This document shows positions 34,204 through 41,894 of a DNA stretch of 64,000 bases, piece by piece. The DNA comes from Bifidobacterium sp. (GTDB lineage: Bacteria > Actinomycetota > Actinomycetes > Actinomycetales > Bifidobacteriaceae). Position 1 is the first letter of the stretch. Every line of letters begins with the position of its first letter. Under the pieces are notes generated by a model, which searched no databases, was not told where the DNA came from, and saw only the letters and a list, made by a program, of their open reading frames with translations. The stretch lies in the NCBI GenBank assembly GCA_022739095.1, contig JAIJEI010000001.1, forward strand, positions 1 through 64,000. The letters run 5' to 3'. Position numbers and translations under genes: made by a program.

Positions 34204-34222
34204 TATAGATTTTTCGTATGCG
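34204..34222 (+). promoter_or_regulatory. LysR-type box upstream of M20 amidohydrolase copy 2
   Basis: TATAG at 34204 and TATGCG at 34217 give the same ATA-N9-TAT spacing as the other boxes. No clear TAnnnT hexamer stands exactly 36 bp on (TATGGG is at 39 bp), so support is weaker than for the five full promoters. Confidence 0.4.
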
Positions 34223-34303
34223 GGTGGGGGCGTGGCCTGTGCCGGAACGTGGTGGTATGGGTGCAGGGCATCCATGCTGAACATCAAAGACGGGGGAAAC
34301 AAT

Positions 34304-35485
34304 ATGACGAACACTGAACTGCAGCGTCAGCTGGAAACGTACTACACGTGGTTCCATCAGCATCCCGAGCCGGCGTATCAGGAGACCGAAACCACGGCGC
34401 ACATCAAGGAGATCCTGGATGAACATGGCATCGAGATTCTGGACAGCGGGCTGAAGACCGGGCTCATCGCCATTATTCGGGGCGAGGGCGAGTCCGCGGG
34501 TGTCGGCCATGTGGTGGCGGTGCGTGGGGACATCGATGTGCTGCCCATCCTGGAACAGACCGGCGTGCCGTACGAGTCGCTGAACAAGGGCTATCTACAC
34601 GGCTGCGGGCATGACTACAACCTGACCGTCGCGCTAGGTGCTGCACTACTGCTGAACGAGCGCAAGGCGGACTTCACCGGCGAGGTCAAGGTGATCTTCC
34701 AGCCGGCCGAGGAGCTGGCCGCCACCAAGGAGGTGCCCACCGGCGCGGTCACCGTAATCAACACGGGAGCCCTGGACGATGTCGAGGCGTTTTTCGGCAC
34801 GCATGACACCAACCAGGGCGAGCCCGGCACCGCGTTCATCTCCGCCGGGCCGGACAGCGGCGCGGTCGACAAATACCGCATCACCGTGCATGGGCGAGGC
34901 AGCCATGCCGCTCATCCCAACGGCGGGGCCAACCCGATTCGCGTGGCCGCCGCACTCATCGAAGGCATCCAGTCGATCGCCGGGCAGGACGTGGACCCGG
35001 TGCATCCCCGCGTCGCCACCGTCACGCATGTGGAGGCGGGCAGCACCTGGAATGTGATTCCGGCGACGGCCTTCCTCGAAGGCACCGCGCGCACCGCATT
35101 CCCCGAAGACCGCACGCTGATCCACGACCGGCTGCAGGCCATCGTGCAGGGCACCGCCGCGGCATACGGCGTCACCGCGGACTTCGCATGGGAGTACGGC
35201 TCGCCGTCGGTCGTCAACGATGCCGATTGGTCGGCTCTGTTCGCCGCCACGGCCAGCGAGCTGGGACTGGACGTCCGGCCATCGCAGCCATCGCTCGGCG
35301 GCGAGGATTTCTCGTACTACCTCGCCAAGGCGCCGGGCGCATTCGTCCATCTCGGCGTCGGCAACGGCGACCGGCCGATGCACGGGCCCACGTTCTATGC
35401 CAAGCTCGACGCCATCGCCACCGGTGCGGATGCGCTGGCCACCACGGCGCAACGTGCGCTCGCACGGCTGGGCGAGGTCAGGTAG
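34304..35485 (+). CDS. M20 family amidohydrolase (copy 2)
   Basis: A 393-aa paralogue of the protein at 13016, sharing WFHQHPEPAYQETETTAHIKEIL, HGIEILDSGLKTGLIAIIRG, GDIDVLPI, HGCGHDYNLTVALGAALLLNERK, FQPAEELAATKEVPTGAVTV and LGGEDFSYYLAKAPGAFVHLG. Metal ligands and the catalytic Glu of M20 are in place. The start ATG 34304 follows GGGGGAAA. It stands directly behind the peptide ABC operon and has its own LysR-type box. A role in deacylating imported N-acyl or S-substituted amino acids is inferred from family and position. Confidence 0.88.
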   Translation: MTNTELQRQLETYYTWFHQHPEPAYQETETTAHIKEILDEHGIEILDSGLKTGLIAIIRGEGESAGVGHVVAVRGDIDVLPILEQTGVPYESLNKGYLHGCGHDYNLTVALGAALLLNERKADFTGEVKVIFQPAEELAATKEVPTGAVTVINTGALDDVEAFFGTHDTNQGEPGTAFISAGPDSGAVDKYRITVHGRGSHAAHPNGGANPIRVAAALIEGIQSIAGQDVDPVHPRVATVTHVEAGSTWNVIPATAFLEGTARTAFPEDRTLIHDRLQAIVQGTAAAYGVTADFAWEYGSPSVVNDADWSALFAATASELGLDVRPSQPSLGGEDFSYYLAKAPGAFVHLGVGNGDRPMHGPTFYAKLDAIATGADALATTAQRALARLGEVR

Positions 35486-35638
35486 CGCCCAACGGTACGA
35501 GACTGTTCGCCAGATGCGTTGCCGAATCGCGTCCGTACACAAATGCGTACAATTCCGGGCGATTTGTCCGTCGGCTGATACGATGGGAATCACCAGCCGG
35601 AACCGAAGGCGGTCCCGACGTGTACTGAAAGGAAAGCC

Positions 35639-36550
35639 ATGTCCGTGATTTTTGGGGGAGCGATGATTACCTTTCTTGTCATCCTCGCCATCATCATCGT
35701 GCTGCTGTTCGCCTCGTTGTTCATCGTGCCGCAGCAGCAGGCATACATCATCGAACGATTCGGCAAGTATCTGAAGGTCCAGTTCGCCGGCATCCATATT
35801 CGTATCCCGTTCGTCGACCGCATCGCCATGAAAACCAACATGCGTGTCAACCAGCTCAACGTGCAGCTGGAGACCAAGACGCTCGACAACGTGTTCGTCA
35901 CCGTCGTGGCTTCCACCCAGTTCCGCGTGAACCCGAACGACGTGGCAACCGCCTACTACGAGCTGCGCGATCCGGCCGGTCAGTTGAGAAGCTACATGGA
36001 GGACGCGCTGCGTTCCGCCATTCCGGCCCTGACCTTGGACGATGCCTTTGCCCGCAAGGACGATGTGGCGTTCGACGTGCAGAAGACCGTGGGCGCCGAG
36101 ATGAGCCGGTTCGGTTTCACCGTGGTCAAGACGCTGATCACCGCCATCGACCCGAGCCCGCAGGTCAAGAACGCGATGGACTCCATCAACGCCGCCCAGC
36201 GCGAGAAGGAAGCCACCCGCCAGCGCGCCGAGGCCCAACGCATCCAGATCGAGACCCAGGCCGCCGCCGAAGCCGAGAAGACCCGACTGCAGGGTGAAGG
36301 CCAGGCCAACTACCGCCGTGAGATCGCCAACGGTATCGTCGACCAGATCAAGAGCCTGCAGGCCGTGGGCATGAGTATCAACGACGTGAACAACGTGGTG
36401 CTGTTCAACCAGTATCTTGACGTGATGCGCTCGTTGAGCGAATCGAACAACACCAAGACCGTGGTGCTGCCAGCTTCCACGCCCGGCGGTTATCAGAATC
36501 TCTACGAGCAGGTCACCAAGGCCATGCTCACCGCGGCCGAGACGAAGTAA
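35639..36550 (+). CDS. SPFH/band 7 domain membrane protein
   Basis: A 303-aa stomatin/prohibitin-type protein. One N-terminal membrane helix (residues about 9-31) is followed by the SPFH domain (VPQQQAYIIERFGKYLKVQFAG, then MRVNQLNVQLETKTLDNVFVTVVA). A charged coiled coil comes next (AAQREKEATRQRAEAQRIQIETQAAAEAEKTRLQGEG), with a C-terminal segment ending DVMRSLSESNNTKTVVLP. Members organise membrane microdomains and partner with NfeD or FtsH-type proteases; no NfeD partner lies next to it here. The ribosome site is GAAAGGAAAG. Confidence 0.9.
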   Translation: MSVIFGGAMITFLVILAIIIVLLFASLFIVPQQQAYIIERFGKYLKVQFAGIHIRIPFVDRIAMKTNMRVNQLNVQLETKTLDNVFVTVVASTQFRVNPNDVATAYYELRDPAGQLRSYMEDALRSAIPALTLDDAFARKDDVAFDVQKTVGAEMSRFGFTVVKTLITAIDPSPQVKNAMDSINAAQREKEATRQRAEAQRIQIETQAAAEAEKTRLQGEGQANYRREIANGIVDQIKSLQAVGMSINDVNNVVLFNQYLDVMRSLSESNNTKTVVLPASTPGGYQNLYEQVTKAMLTAAETK

Positions 36551-36582
36551 TCACCCCGTTTGCAAATCCTCATCCATCGATA

Positions 36583-36611
36583 GTGAAGCCCCTCCAAGCG
36601 AGGGGCTTCAC
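36583..36611 (+). terminator. Hairpin terminator after the SPFH gene
   Basis: GTGAAGCCCCTC (36583-36594) pairs perfectly with GAGGGGCTTCAC (36600-36611), loop CAAGC. It is not followed by a long T-run. The hairpin includes the only in-frame start candidate for an N-terminally extended ATPase, which argues against that extension. Confidence 0.75.
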
Positions 36612-36624
36612 TGCGTTCCGCGCT

Positions 36625-36795
36625 GATTCCGACAAGTGCGCAAATGGGCCGTATGCAGATTGTGACGAGTGTGAGAATCATCTACTTATAGATTGTGACG
36701 AATGTGAAAATACGGCATTTATAGAACTTGATAAGTGTAAAATACAGGATATTACAAAATCAGACGAGTGTGAAACGAAGGGGTGGAACATGTTG
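36625..36795 (+). repeat. Five 33-bp direct repeats upstream of the DUF4143 ATPase
   Basis: The core GACRARTGTG with variants stands at 36631, 36664, 36697, 36730 and 36763, exactly 33 bp apart. Units 2 and 3 share GATTGTGACGARTGTGARAA. In the ATPase frame they would read as 11-residue repeats (DECEN-x6). The only upstream start is a GTG inside a terminator hairpin, so they are more likely DNA or RNA control elements of the ATPase gene. Confidence 0.8.
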
Positions 36796-38106
36796 AAACG
36801 CAAGGCATATCAGCGTATTGCTTTCTGGAAAGAGCATAAGACCAACCAAGCATTGCTCATTACTGGTGCACGGCAGGTTGGGAAGACGTATCTGGTTGAG
36901 GAATTTGGGCAGAACGAGTATGAGCATATGGCTGAGTTCAACCTATTGCTTGATGACAGCGTGCGTCGTTCGTTTGCGCAAGCCACCAATCCCGATGATT
37001 TGATGCTGCGTATTTCTGTTGCTGCACAAGGGCCGTTGGTTGTAGGGAAGACGCTTATCTTCATTGATGAAATTCAAGCATGTCCACAGATTGTCACTTT
37101 TATCAAAGGACTGGTGGACCGGGGAGACTATGACTATATTCTTTCCGGCTCATTATTGGGCGTAGAACTGGAGGATGTGCGCTCCCTGCCTGTCGGATAC
37201 TTGGATGAATTTATCATGTATCCACTGGATTTTGAAGAATTCTGTTGGGCACTGGGACTGTCGGAAACCGTCTTCGACATTGTTCGTGACAGTTACGGTG
37301 CCGTAAAACTCGTTCCTGATTTTGTCCATCAGCGTTTGACGGATTTGTTCCACCGGTATCTGTTAGTCGGTGGTATGCCGGCTGCAGTGACTTCGTTTGT
37401 TGAGAGCAAGGTCATCGATCCAGTGCGTGCGATTCAGACCAATATTCGCGCATACTATGAGCATGACATTAAGCAGTATGCGCCGAAGGATAAGAGACTG
37501 GTCATTCAAGAAATGTATCGACTTATCCCTAGTGAACTGCAAAGTCAAAATCGCAGATTCCAAGTCAGTTCTATTGCCGAAGTCAAACGATTCTCGCAGA
37601 TTGAAGATGAATTCCTTTGGCTTACCCGTGCTAATGTTGCGTTGCCCGTATTTAATGTTGCCGCCCCCGTGGCCCCGCTGAGAGCCAGCAAAGAACGTCG
37701 ATTGCTAAAACTGTTCTATTCCGATGTTGGATTGCTGACCAGCTCGTATGGAAAAAAGTCAGCACTGGGCATACTGGATGGTCAGGCTGCGATGAACATG
37801 GGGGGAGTCTATGAGAATGTCGTGGCTCAGGAACTTACCGCGCATGGATTCACCAATCTGTATTACTTTACGAAAAAAGGAATTGGCGAACTGGATTTCC
37901 TGATAGAGACCGATGATGGTGATGTTTTGGCCCTGGAGATTAAGTCGGGCAGATATTACCGTTCTCATGCGGCGCTTGACAATGCGTTGAGCGCTGACGG
38001 CTACACCATTGACAAGGCGATGGTGTTCGCGGAAACCAACGTGTTCCAAGAGGAAGGCGTCACATATTTGCCGATGTATATGCTCACGATGCTGGTTAAT
38101 GAGTGA
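36790..38106 (+). CDS. AAA-type ATPase with DUF4143 domain
   Basis: A 438-aa ATPase of the common bacterial AAA_14/DUF4143 group of unknown function. Walker A is LLITGARQVGKTYLVEEFG, Walker B LIFIDEIQACP, and sensor-like LSGSLLGVEL follows. A central helical part contains YYEHDIKQYAPKDK. The C-terminal DUF4143 part carries a PD-(D/E)xK-like pattern (GIGELDFLIE, then ALEIKSG). Codons are less GC-biased than in neighbours, which suggests horizontal gain. ATG 36790 follows AAGGGGTGG. Its promoter region holds the 33-bp repeats. Proposed roles in such families include defence or stress; none is shown here. Confidence 0.85.
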   Translation: MLKRKAYQRIAFWKEHKTNQALLITGARQVGKTYLVEEFGQNEYEHMAEFNLLLDDSVRRSFAQATNPDDLMLRISVAAQGPLVVGKTLIFIDEIQACPQIVTFIKGLVDRGDYDYILSGSLLGVELEDVRSLPVGYLDEFIMYPLDFEEFCWALGLSETVFDIVRDSYGAVKLVPDFVHQRLTDLFHRYLLVGGMPAAVTSFVESKVIDPVRAIQTNIRAYYEHDIKQYAPKDKRLVIQEMYRLIPSELQSQNRRFQVSSIAEVKRFSQIEDEFLWLTRANVALPVFNVAAPVAPLRASKERRLLKLFYSDVGLLTSSYGKKSALGILDGQAAMNMGGVYENVVAQELTAHGFTNLYYFTKKGIGELDFLIETDDGDVLALEIKSGRYYRSHAALDNALSADGYTIDKAMVFAETNVFQEEGVTYLPMYMLTMLVNE

Positions 38107-38168
38107 TCAGTGACTTGGTGGTGCGATGCAGGCGATATTTGTGATGGCGGTCGATAAGGAGGTGCTCA

Positions 38169-38234
38169 ATGATTCTGTTGTCGGACCGGTTCCGAGCTGG
38201 TCATGAGGCGTCATTGGAAAGTTGCGGTGTGTAG
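38169..38234 (+). CDS. 21-codon leader peptide or gene remnant
   Basis: A short frame (MILLSDRFRAGHEASLESCG plus Val) with a near-perfect ribosome site AAGGAGG 7 nt before its ATG. It lies 73 bp upstream of the ABC exporter. It may be a regulatory leader peptide or the first codons of a deleted gene. No similarity is recognised. Confidence 0.35.
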   Translation: MILLSDRFRAGHEASLESCGV

Positions 38235-38307
38235 GGTGGTGTCTTTGCCGAGAGCATAGTGTTCTATCATTGCATCTGCGTTTCGCTATTGTGGGAAGGT
38301 GTTGTAA

Positions 38308-40143
38308 ATGCTGATTGTCGCGGGATTCCGGCCGTTTTGTGATGCGGTGGCGACGTCGTGGTGGACGAGTGCGTATGCGTTGCGTAGGCGTCCGGTGCGT
38401 ACGGTGGTGATGTGGCTGTCGATGTTGGTGATGATGGCGATGCCGTCGTTGCAGGTGTGGCTGATCGGTTGGGCGTGCGGCCCGGACGGGCTTGGTATGG
38501 GGTCGGGGCTGGGCGTGGGCCGGTTCGCGGTGATCCTGGCGGTGCTGACGGTGGGCGCGGTGTTGATGTCGGTGTCGTCGTCGTTGGCGCAGAACATGCG
38601 TGACTTGTTGCAGGAGCCATTGATGGCCGAATACCAGTCCGATCTGACTGACGCGCTGGCGCGTCTGACTCCCGCGCAGACGTTGGACGACGAGGTGACG
38701 ACGCAGGTGCGGGCCGCGCGCGACGCGATCCCGTACAACGTGGCTTCGCAGGCCGCGGACGCGACCTCAGTGGTGGGCGCGCTGGCGTCGATGGTCATGC
38801 TGGCCGCGTCCTTGTGGCATATGCATCCGTTGGCGGCGCTGATGATCGCGTTGGCGATGGTCCCGGAGCTGTTGGCCCAGTTCGGCGTGGAGAAGCTCAC
38901 GAACGAGTTATGGCCCAAGCGCGGCAGGGAGTCGCGTCGGGCGAACTATTTCGAGCGGTTGTTGGATTATCCTCCGTCGAGCACGGAGATCGCGGCCACG
39001 GCCGGTTCGTTCGGCATCCCTGCGCAGGCGCGCGTGCGCTATTTCAATATGGCCGGCATGTGGGAGCGTATCTCGTGGCGCACGGTGCAGTTGACCGGTG
39101 TGAGTTCGCTCGTGTTCGCCGTGCTGACGGGCGGCGCGTTCTGGCTGATCCTGACGTCCGGCCATGCGTCCGTGTCGAGCATCCCGGCCGCGTTGGTGGG
39201 CATCATGACGGGATTGTCGGTCACGCGCACCACTGGCGAGGCGTTCGGCAACCTCATGGCGTCCACGCCGATGATCCTTGCCTACGAACGGCTCATGGGC
39301 CTGCTGCGCGCGAACCCTGCGATCCCCGAGACGACCGGTCCGGTCGGCGTGCACGTGGAGCATCTGACGTACGCGTATCCGACTGTTGCAAAGCATGACG
39401 ATGACGCGGATGACGCGTCGGCAGCGTCGGTTCCGGCCGTTCAGACTCCGGCGTTGGACGACGTGTCGTTGGATGTCGAAGCGGGATCGATCGTCGCGCT
39501 GGTGGGCGAGAACGGGTCGGGCAAGACCACGCTCGTCAAGCTCATCGCCGGCATCCTCGACGCCCCGGACGGCACCGTGACCCTGCCCTCGGGCGCGGAC
39601 GGCGGGAACGGCCGTACCTTGGGGTCGTGGGCCGAACGGTTGGGCGCGTCGAGCATGGTGTTCCAGGATTTCACGCACATCGAGGTGACCGTGCGCGAGT
39701 TCATCGATCCCGCTCTGCGGCAATCGGACGATGAGTTATGTGACGGGTTGCGTCGCGCCCGCGCGCTCGACATCGTGGATGGGCTTCCCGGCGGCTTGGA
39801 TACGCAGCTCGGTCAGGAGTGGGGCGGCGTTGGCCTGTCCGGCGGGCAATGGCAGCGGCTTGCGCTGGCCCGCACGTTCCTGTCCGGCAAGCCGTTGTGG
39901 ATACTCGACGAGCCGACCGCCGCGGTCGACGCCACCGCCGAGGCCGCGATCTACCATGATCTGATCGCCGACCGTCCGGCGGGCACCACTGTGATCGTCA
40001 TCAGCCACCGGCCCCGCGTGCTAACCGGCATGGACCGGATTATCGTCCTCGACCACGGCCACGTCAATGAAACCGGCACCTACCGTCAACTGGTCGACAG
40101 CAACGGCACCTTCGCCCGTCTCGCACACGACAGCCTCGAATGA
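38308..40143 (+). CDS. ABC exporter, fused membrane and ATPase domains
   Basis: A 611-aa half-exporter (type IV fold). Residues 1 to about 330 hold the transmembrane domain with about six helices (VVMWLSMLVMMAMPSLQVWL, VILAVLTVGAVLMSVSSSLA and others). The ATPase domain has LVGENGSGKTTLVKLIAGI (Walker A), VGLSGGQWQRLALARTFLSG (signature), LWILDEPTAAVDATAEAAIY (Walker B) and VISHRPRVLTGMDRI (H-loop), all intact, so it could homodimerise. The substrate is unknown. GC-rich codons with many G-ending triplets contrast with the upstream ATPase. The start ATG 38308 follows GGGAAGG at some distance. Confidence 0.88.
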   Translation: MLIVAGFRPFCDAVATSWWTSAYALRRRPVRTVVMWLSMLVMMAMPSLQVWLIGWACGPDGLGMGSGLGVGRFAVILAVLTVGAVLMSVSSSLAQNMRDLLQEPLMAEYQSDLTDALARLTPAQTLDDEVTTQVRAARDAIPYNVASQAADATSVVGALASMVMLAASLWHMHPLAALMIALAMVPELLAQFGVEKLTNELWPKRGRESRRANYFERLLDYPPSSTEIAATAGSFGIPAQARVRYFNMAGMWERISWRTVQLTGVSSLVFAVLTGGAFWLILTSGHASVSSIPAALVGIMTGLSVTRTTGEAFGNLMASTPMILAYERLMGLLRANPAIPETTGPVGVHVEHLTYAYPTVAKHDDDADDASAASVPAVQTPALDDVSLDVEAGSIVALVGENGSGKTTLVKLIAGILDAPDGTVTLPSGADGGNGRTLGSWAERLGASSMVFQDFTHIEVTVREFIDPALRQSDDELCDGLRRARALDIVDGLPGGLDTQLGQEWGGVGLSGGQWQRLALARTFLSGKPLWILDEPTAAVDATAEAAIYHDLIADRPAGTTVIVISHRPRVLTGMDRIIVLDHGHVNETGTYRQLVDSNGTFARLAHDSLE

Positions 40144-40262
40144 GCTCGATGGCATATCCGGTTGATGGTTGAAAACTCAGTGGCCGGCCGACAGATTCGT
40201 CCGACGAGGCTCGCGCGAGTGATCATAGCGCGGGTCGCGTCGGATATGCGGGAGATGGCGCG

Positions 40263-40386
40263 CCTTATATCAAAAGCGATGATTTTCGAATAAGGACACG
40301 GCCCCATCAGCCGGTCGCGGGTACTACAGTGAACCACAACGTTCCTCCCCCGATGGTTTGGGGAAACACAGAAAGAGGGAGGAACG
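40263..40386 (+). promoter_or_regulatory. Leader with two inverted repeats before the decayed APC operon
   Basis: CCTTAT (40263) and ATAAGG (40290) end a 33-bp imperfect palindrome. CGTTCCTCCC (40340-40349) is the exact complement of GGGAGGAACG (40377-40386), enclosing a CCCC / GGGG inner stem. They look like an operator and an mRNA leader structure left over from a regulated transporter operon. Confidence 0.45.
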
Positions 40387-40435
40387 ATTCCAGGAGCATT
40401 CGCTCCGTTGCCATGCAGCAGTAAGGGGAAATTCA

Positions 40436-41186
40436 TGACTGCATCAACCACCGCGGTACCATCAACGGTATCCGCCAGCACCGGAAAGTCCGGTAGCGCA
40501 ACAACCAACTCAGCCGCACGCTGGGATTCACCGATCTAGTCACCTATGGACTGATCTTCATGATTCCGGTGGCACCGGTCGCGTTCTACGGCTCTCAAGT
40601 CGCCGGCGCGCACGGTCTGGTGGCCACCGCGTATCTTAACCTCGCTGGTACCCGGTGTGCCGGCTTGGGACTGGACGATAGTGATCATCGCCGCCATCAC
40701 CACTATTTCCGTATCATCACCTCGATTCTGATCATCGGCGTGATTTTCGTGGTGCTCACATTCCTTGCCGGATCGGTGCAGCCCGATTACACCAAAATCG
40801 ATCCGAACAGCGGCTTCCTCGATATTCTGGGCATCGTAGGCGGCAAACCGTTGCAACAGTATGCCAGCATCGTGGTGGTGCTTTCGTTCTCGCTGGCCTC
40901 CGGTGAGGAATGCATCACTTCGGTGTCCCGCATCCTGTACGCGGTCGGACGCGACGGCATCCTTCCTCGCCGTTTCGGCAAGCTGAACGACAAGATCCAT
41001 ACTCCGGTGGTCGCCCCGCTTATCGGCACCGGCGTCAGCGTCTGGATCTTCACCGGTCTGGGGCCGCTCGCTTGGAGCGTCGGCATCGTTTGGTTGGTAG
41101 TCGGCCTGATCATCATTGCGATTCGCACCGGCTTCTTCCGCAAGAAGCTGGGTGCCAGCGAGAACCTTCAGGAGTATTTCGCCTGA
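40436..41186 (+). pseudogene. APC-family amino acid permease, frameshifted with internal deletion
   Basis: It starts at ATG 40436 (site AAGGGGA) with an Ala/Ser/Thr-rich N-terminus, then hits a stop at 40538 after CGCTGGGATTCACCGATC. In the next frame the typical APC block LGFTDLVTYGLIFMIPVAPV continues. A large internal segment is then missing or scrambled around 40640-40720. The C-terminal part resumes from about 40722 (ILIIGVIFVVLTFLAGSVQP, then SFSLASGEECITSVSRILYAVGRDGILP, typical APC loop 8). Total coding length is far below the roughly 480 codons expected. It was probably an amino acid or polyamine permease of the PuuP-like type. Confidence 0.8.
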
Positions 41187-41284
41187 ATCGGGCTTGTCGT
41201 CCATCCGCATTCCGCCTCAGCTACTCATATCGATAACTTACTAACAATCCATTCATTGTCTTCTTACCAGTAAAGGAAACCGCC

Positions 41285-41873
41285 ATGTCCAACTTCATTC
41301 CCAACACCGTTTCCGCAGAACGCAAGCCCGTGGACATCGTCACCGGCACCTATGTGGACTATGCCGGCGTGACCCGTGCCAAATCCGTTCCCGCCCGCAG
41401 GCGTGAAGCCTTCGAACGCAACGGATTGGGCGCCGCCCTGGTCTGGGTGGTGTTCGGCGCGGACAACTCGTTCGCCGAAAACGAGAAATTCAACGTGTCC
41501 GGCGATCTGCGCCTGCACCTTGACACTTCCGCTTCTGCATTGCGTGCCATACGAGCGTGAAGCGGCGTTTCTCTGCTCGGTGCATGCCAACGTATACATG
41601 GATGTCAGCCTTGCCAATCCGCATATGGGAGCGCAGGTGAGGGAGGTGCTGCGTAATGTTCTGGCGTGGTGCGCATTTGACAAGTTGCTCTATGCGTCGG
41701 ACGGCGTCGGCATCAGTGAATTGCATTATCTGGCCGCGGTGCTGTTCCGCAGGTATATTGCGCGAATCGCCATCGACTGGGTATCGGATGGCGCATGGAA
41801 CGCGAATCAGGCGAAACGGGTTATCGACGCCATCGCGCATGCCAATGCGGAACGGCTATACGGTTTGGCGTGA
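41285..41873 (+). pseudogene. Remnants of a glutamine-synthetase-like gene joined to an amidohydrolase gene
   Basis: Frame 1 (41285-41560) encodes a GS beta-grasp-type N-terminus (GTYVDYAGVTRAKSVPARRREAFERNG), seen in PuuA/FluG-like gamma-glutamyl ligases, then breaks off after about 80 residues. From about 41550 another frame reads YEREAAFLCSVHANVYMDVS, LLYASDGVGISELHYLAAVL and so on to 41873, the C-terminal end of a TIM-barrel amidohydrolase of the FluG N-terminal type. A deletion has thus fused the start of one gene to the end of another. With the APC remnant it marks a lost import-and-glutamylation operon. The ribosome site AAAGGAAA is still visible. Confidence 0.8.
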
Positions 41874-41894
41874 ACGGGCACTTCGCCGGTGCCG

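Noticed and set aside
36631..36795. CRISPR array
   Set aside because: Period 33 bp with a core of only 10-16 bp and no spacers of typical length; no cas gene nearby.
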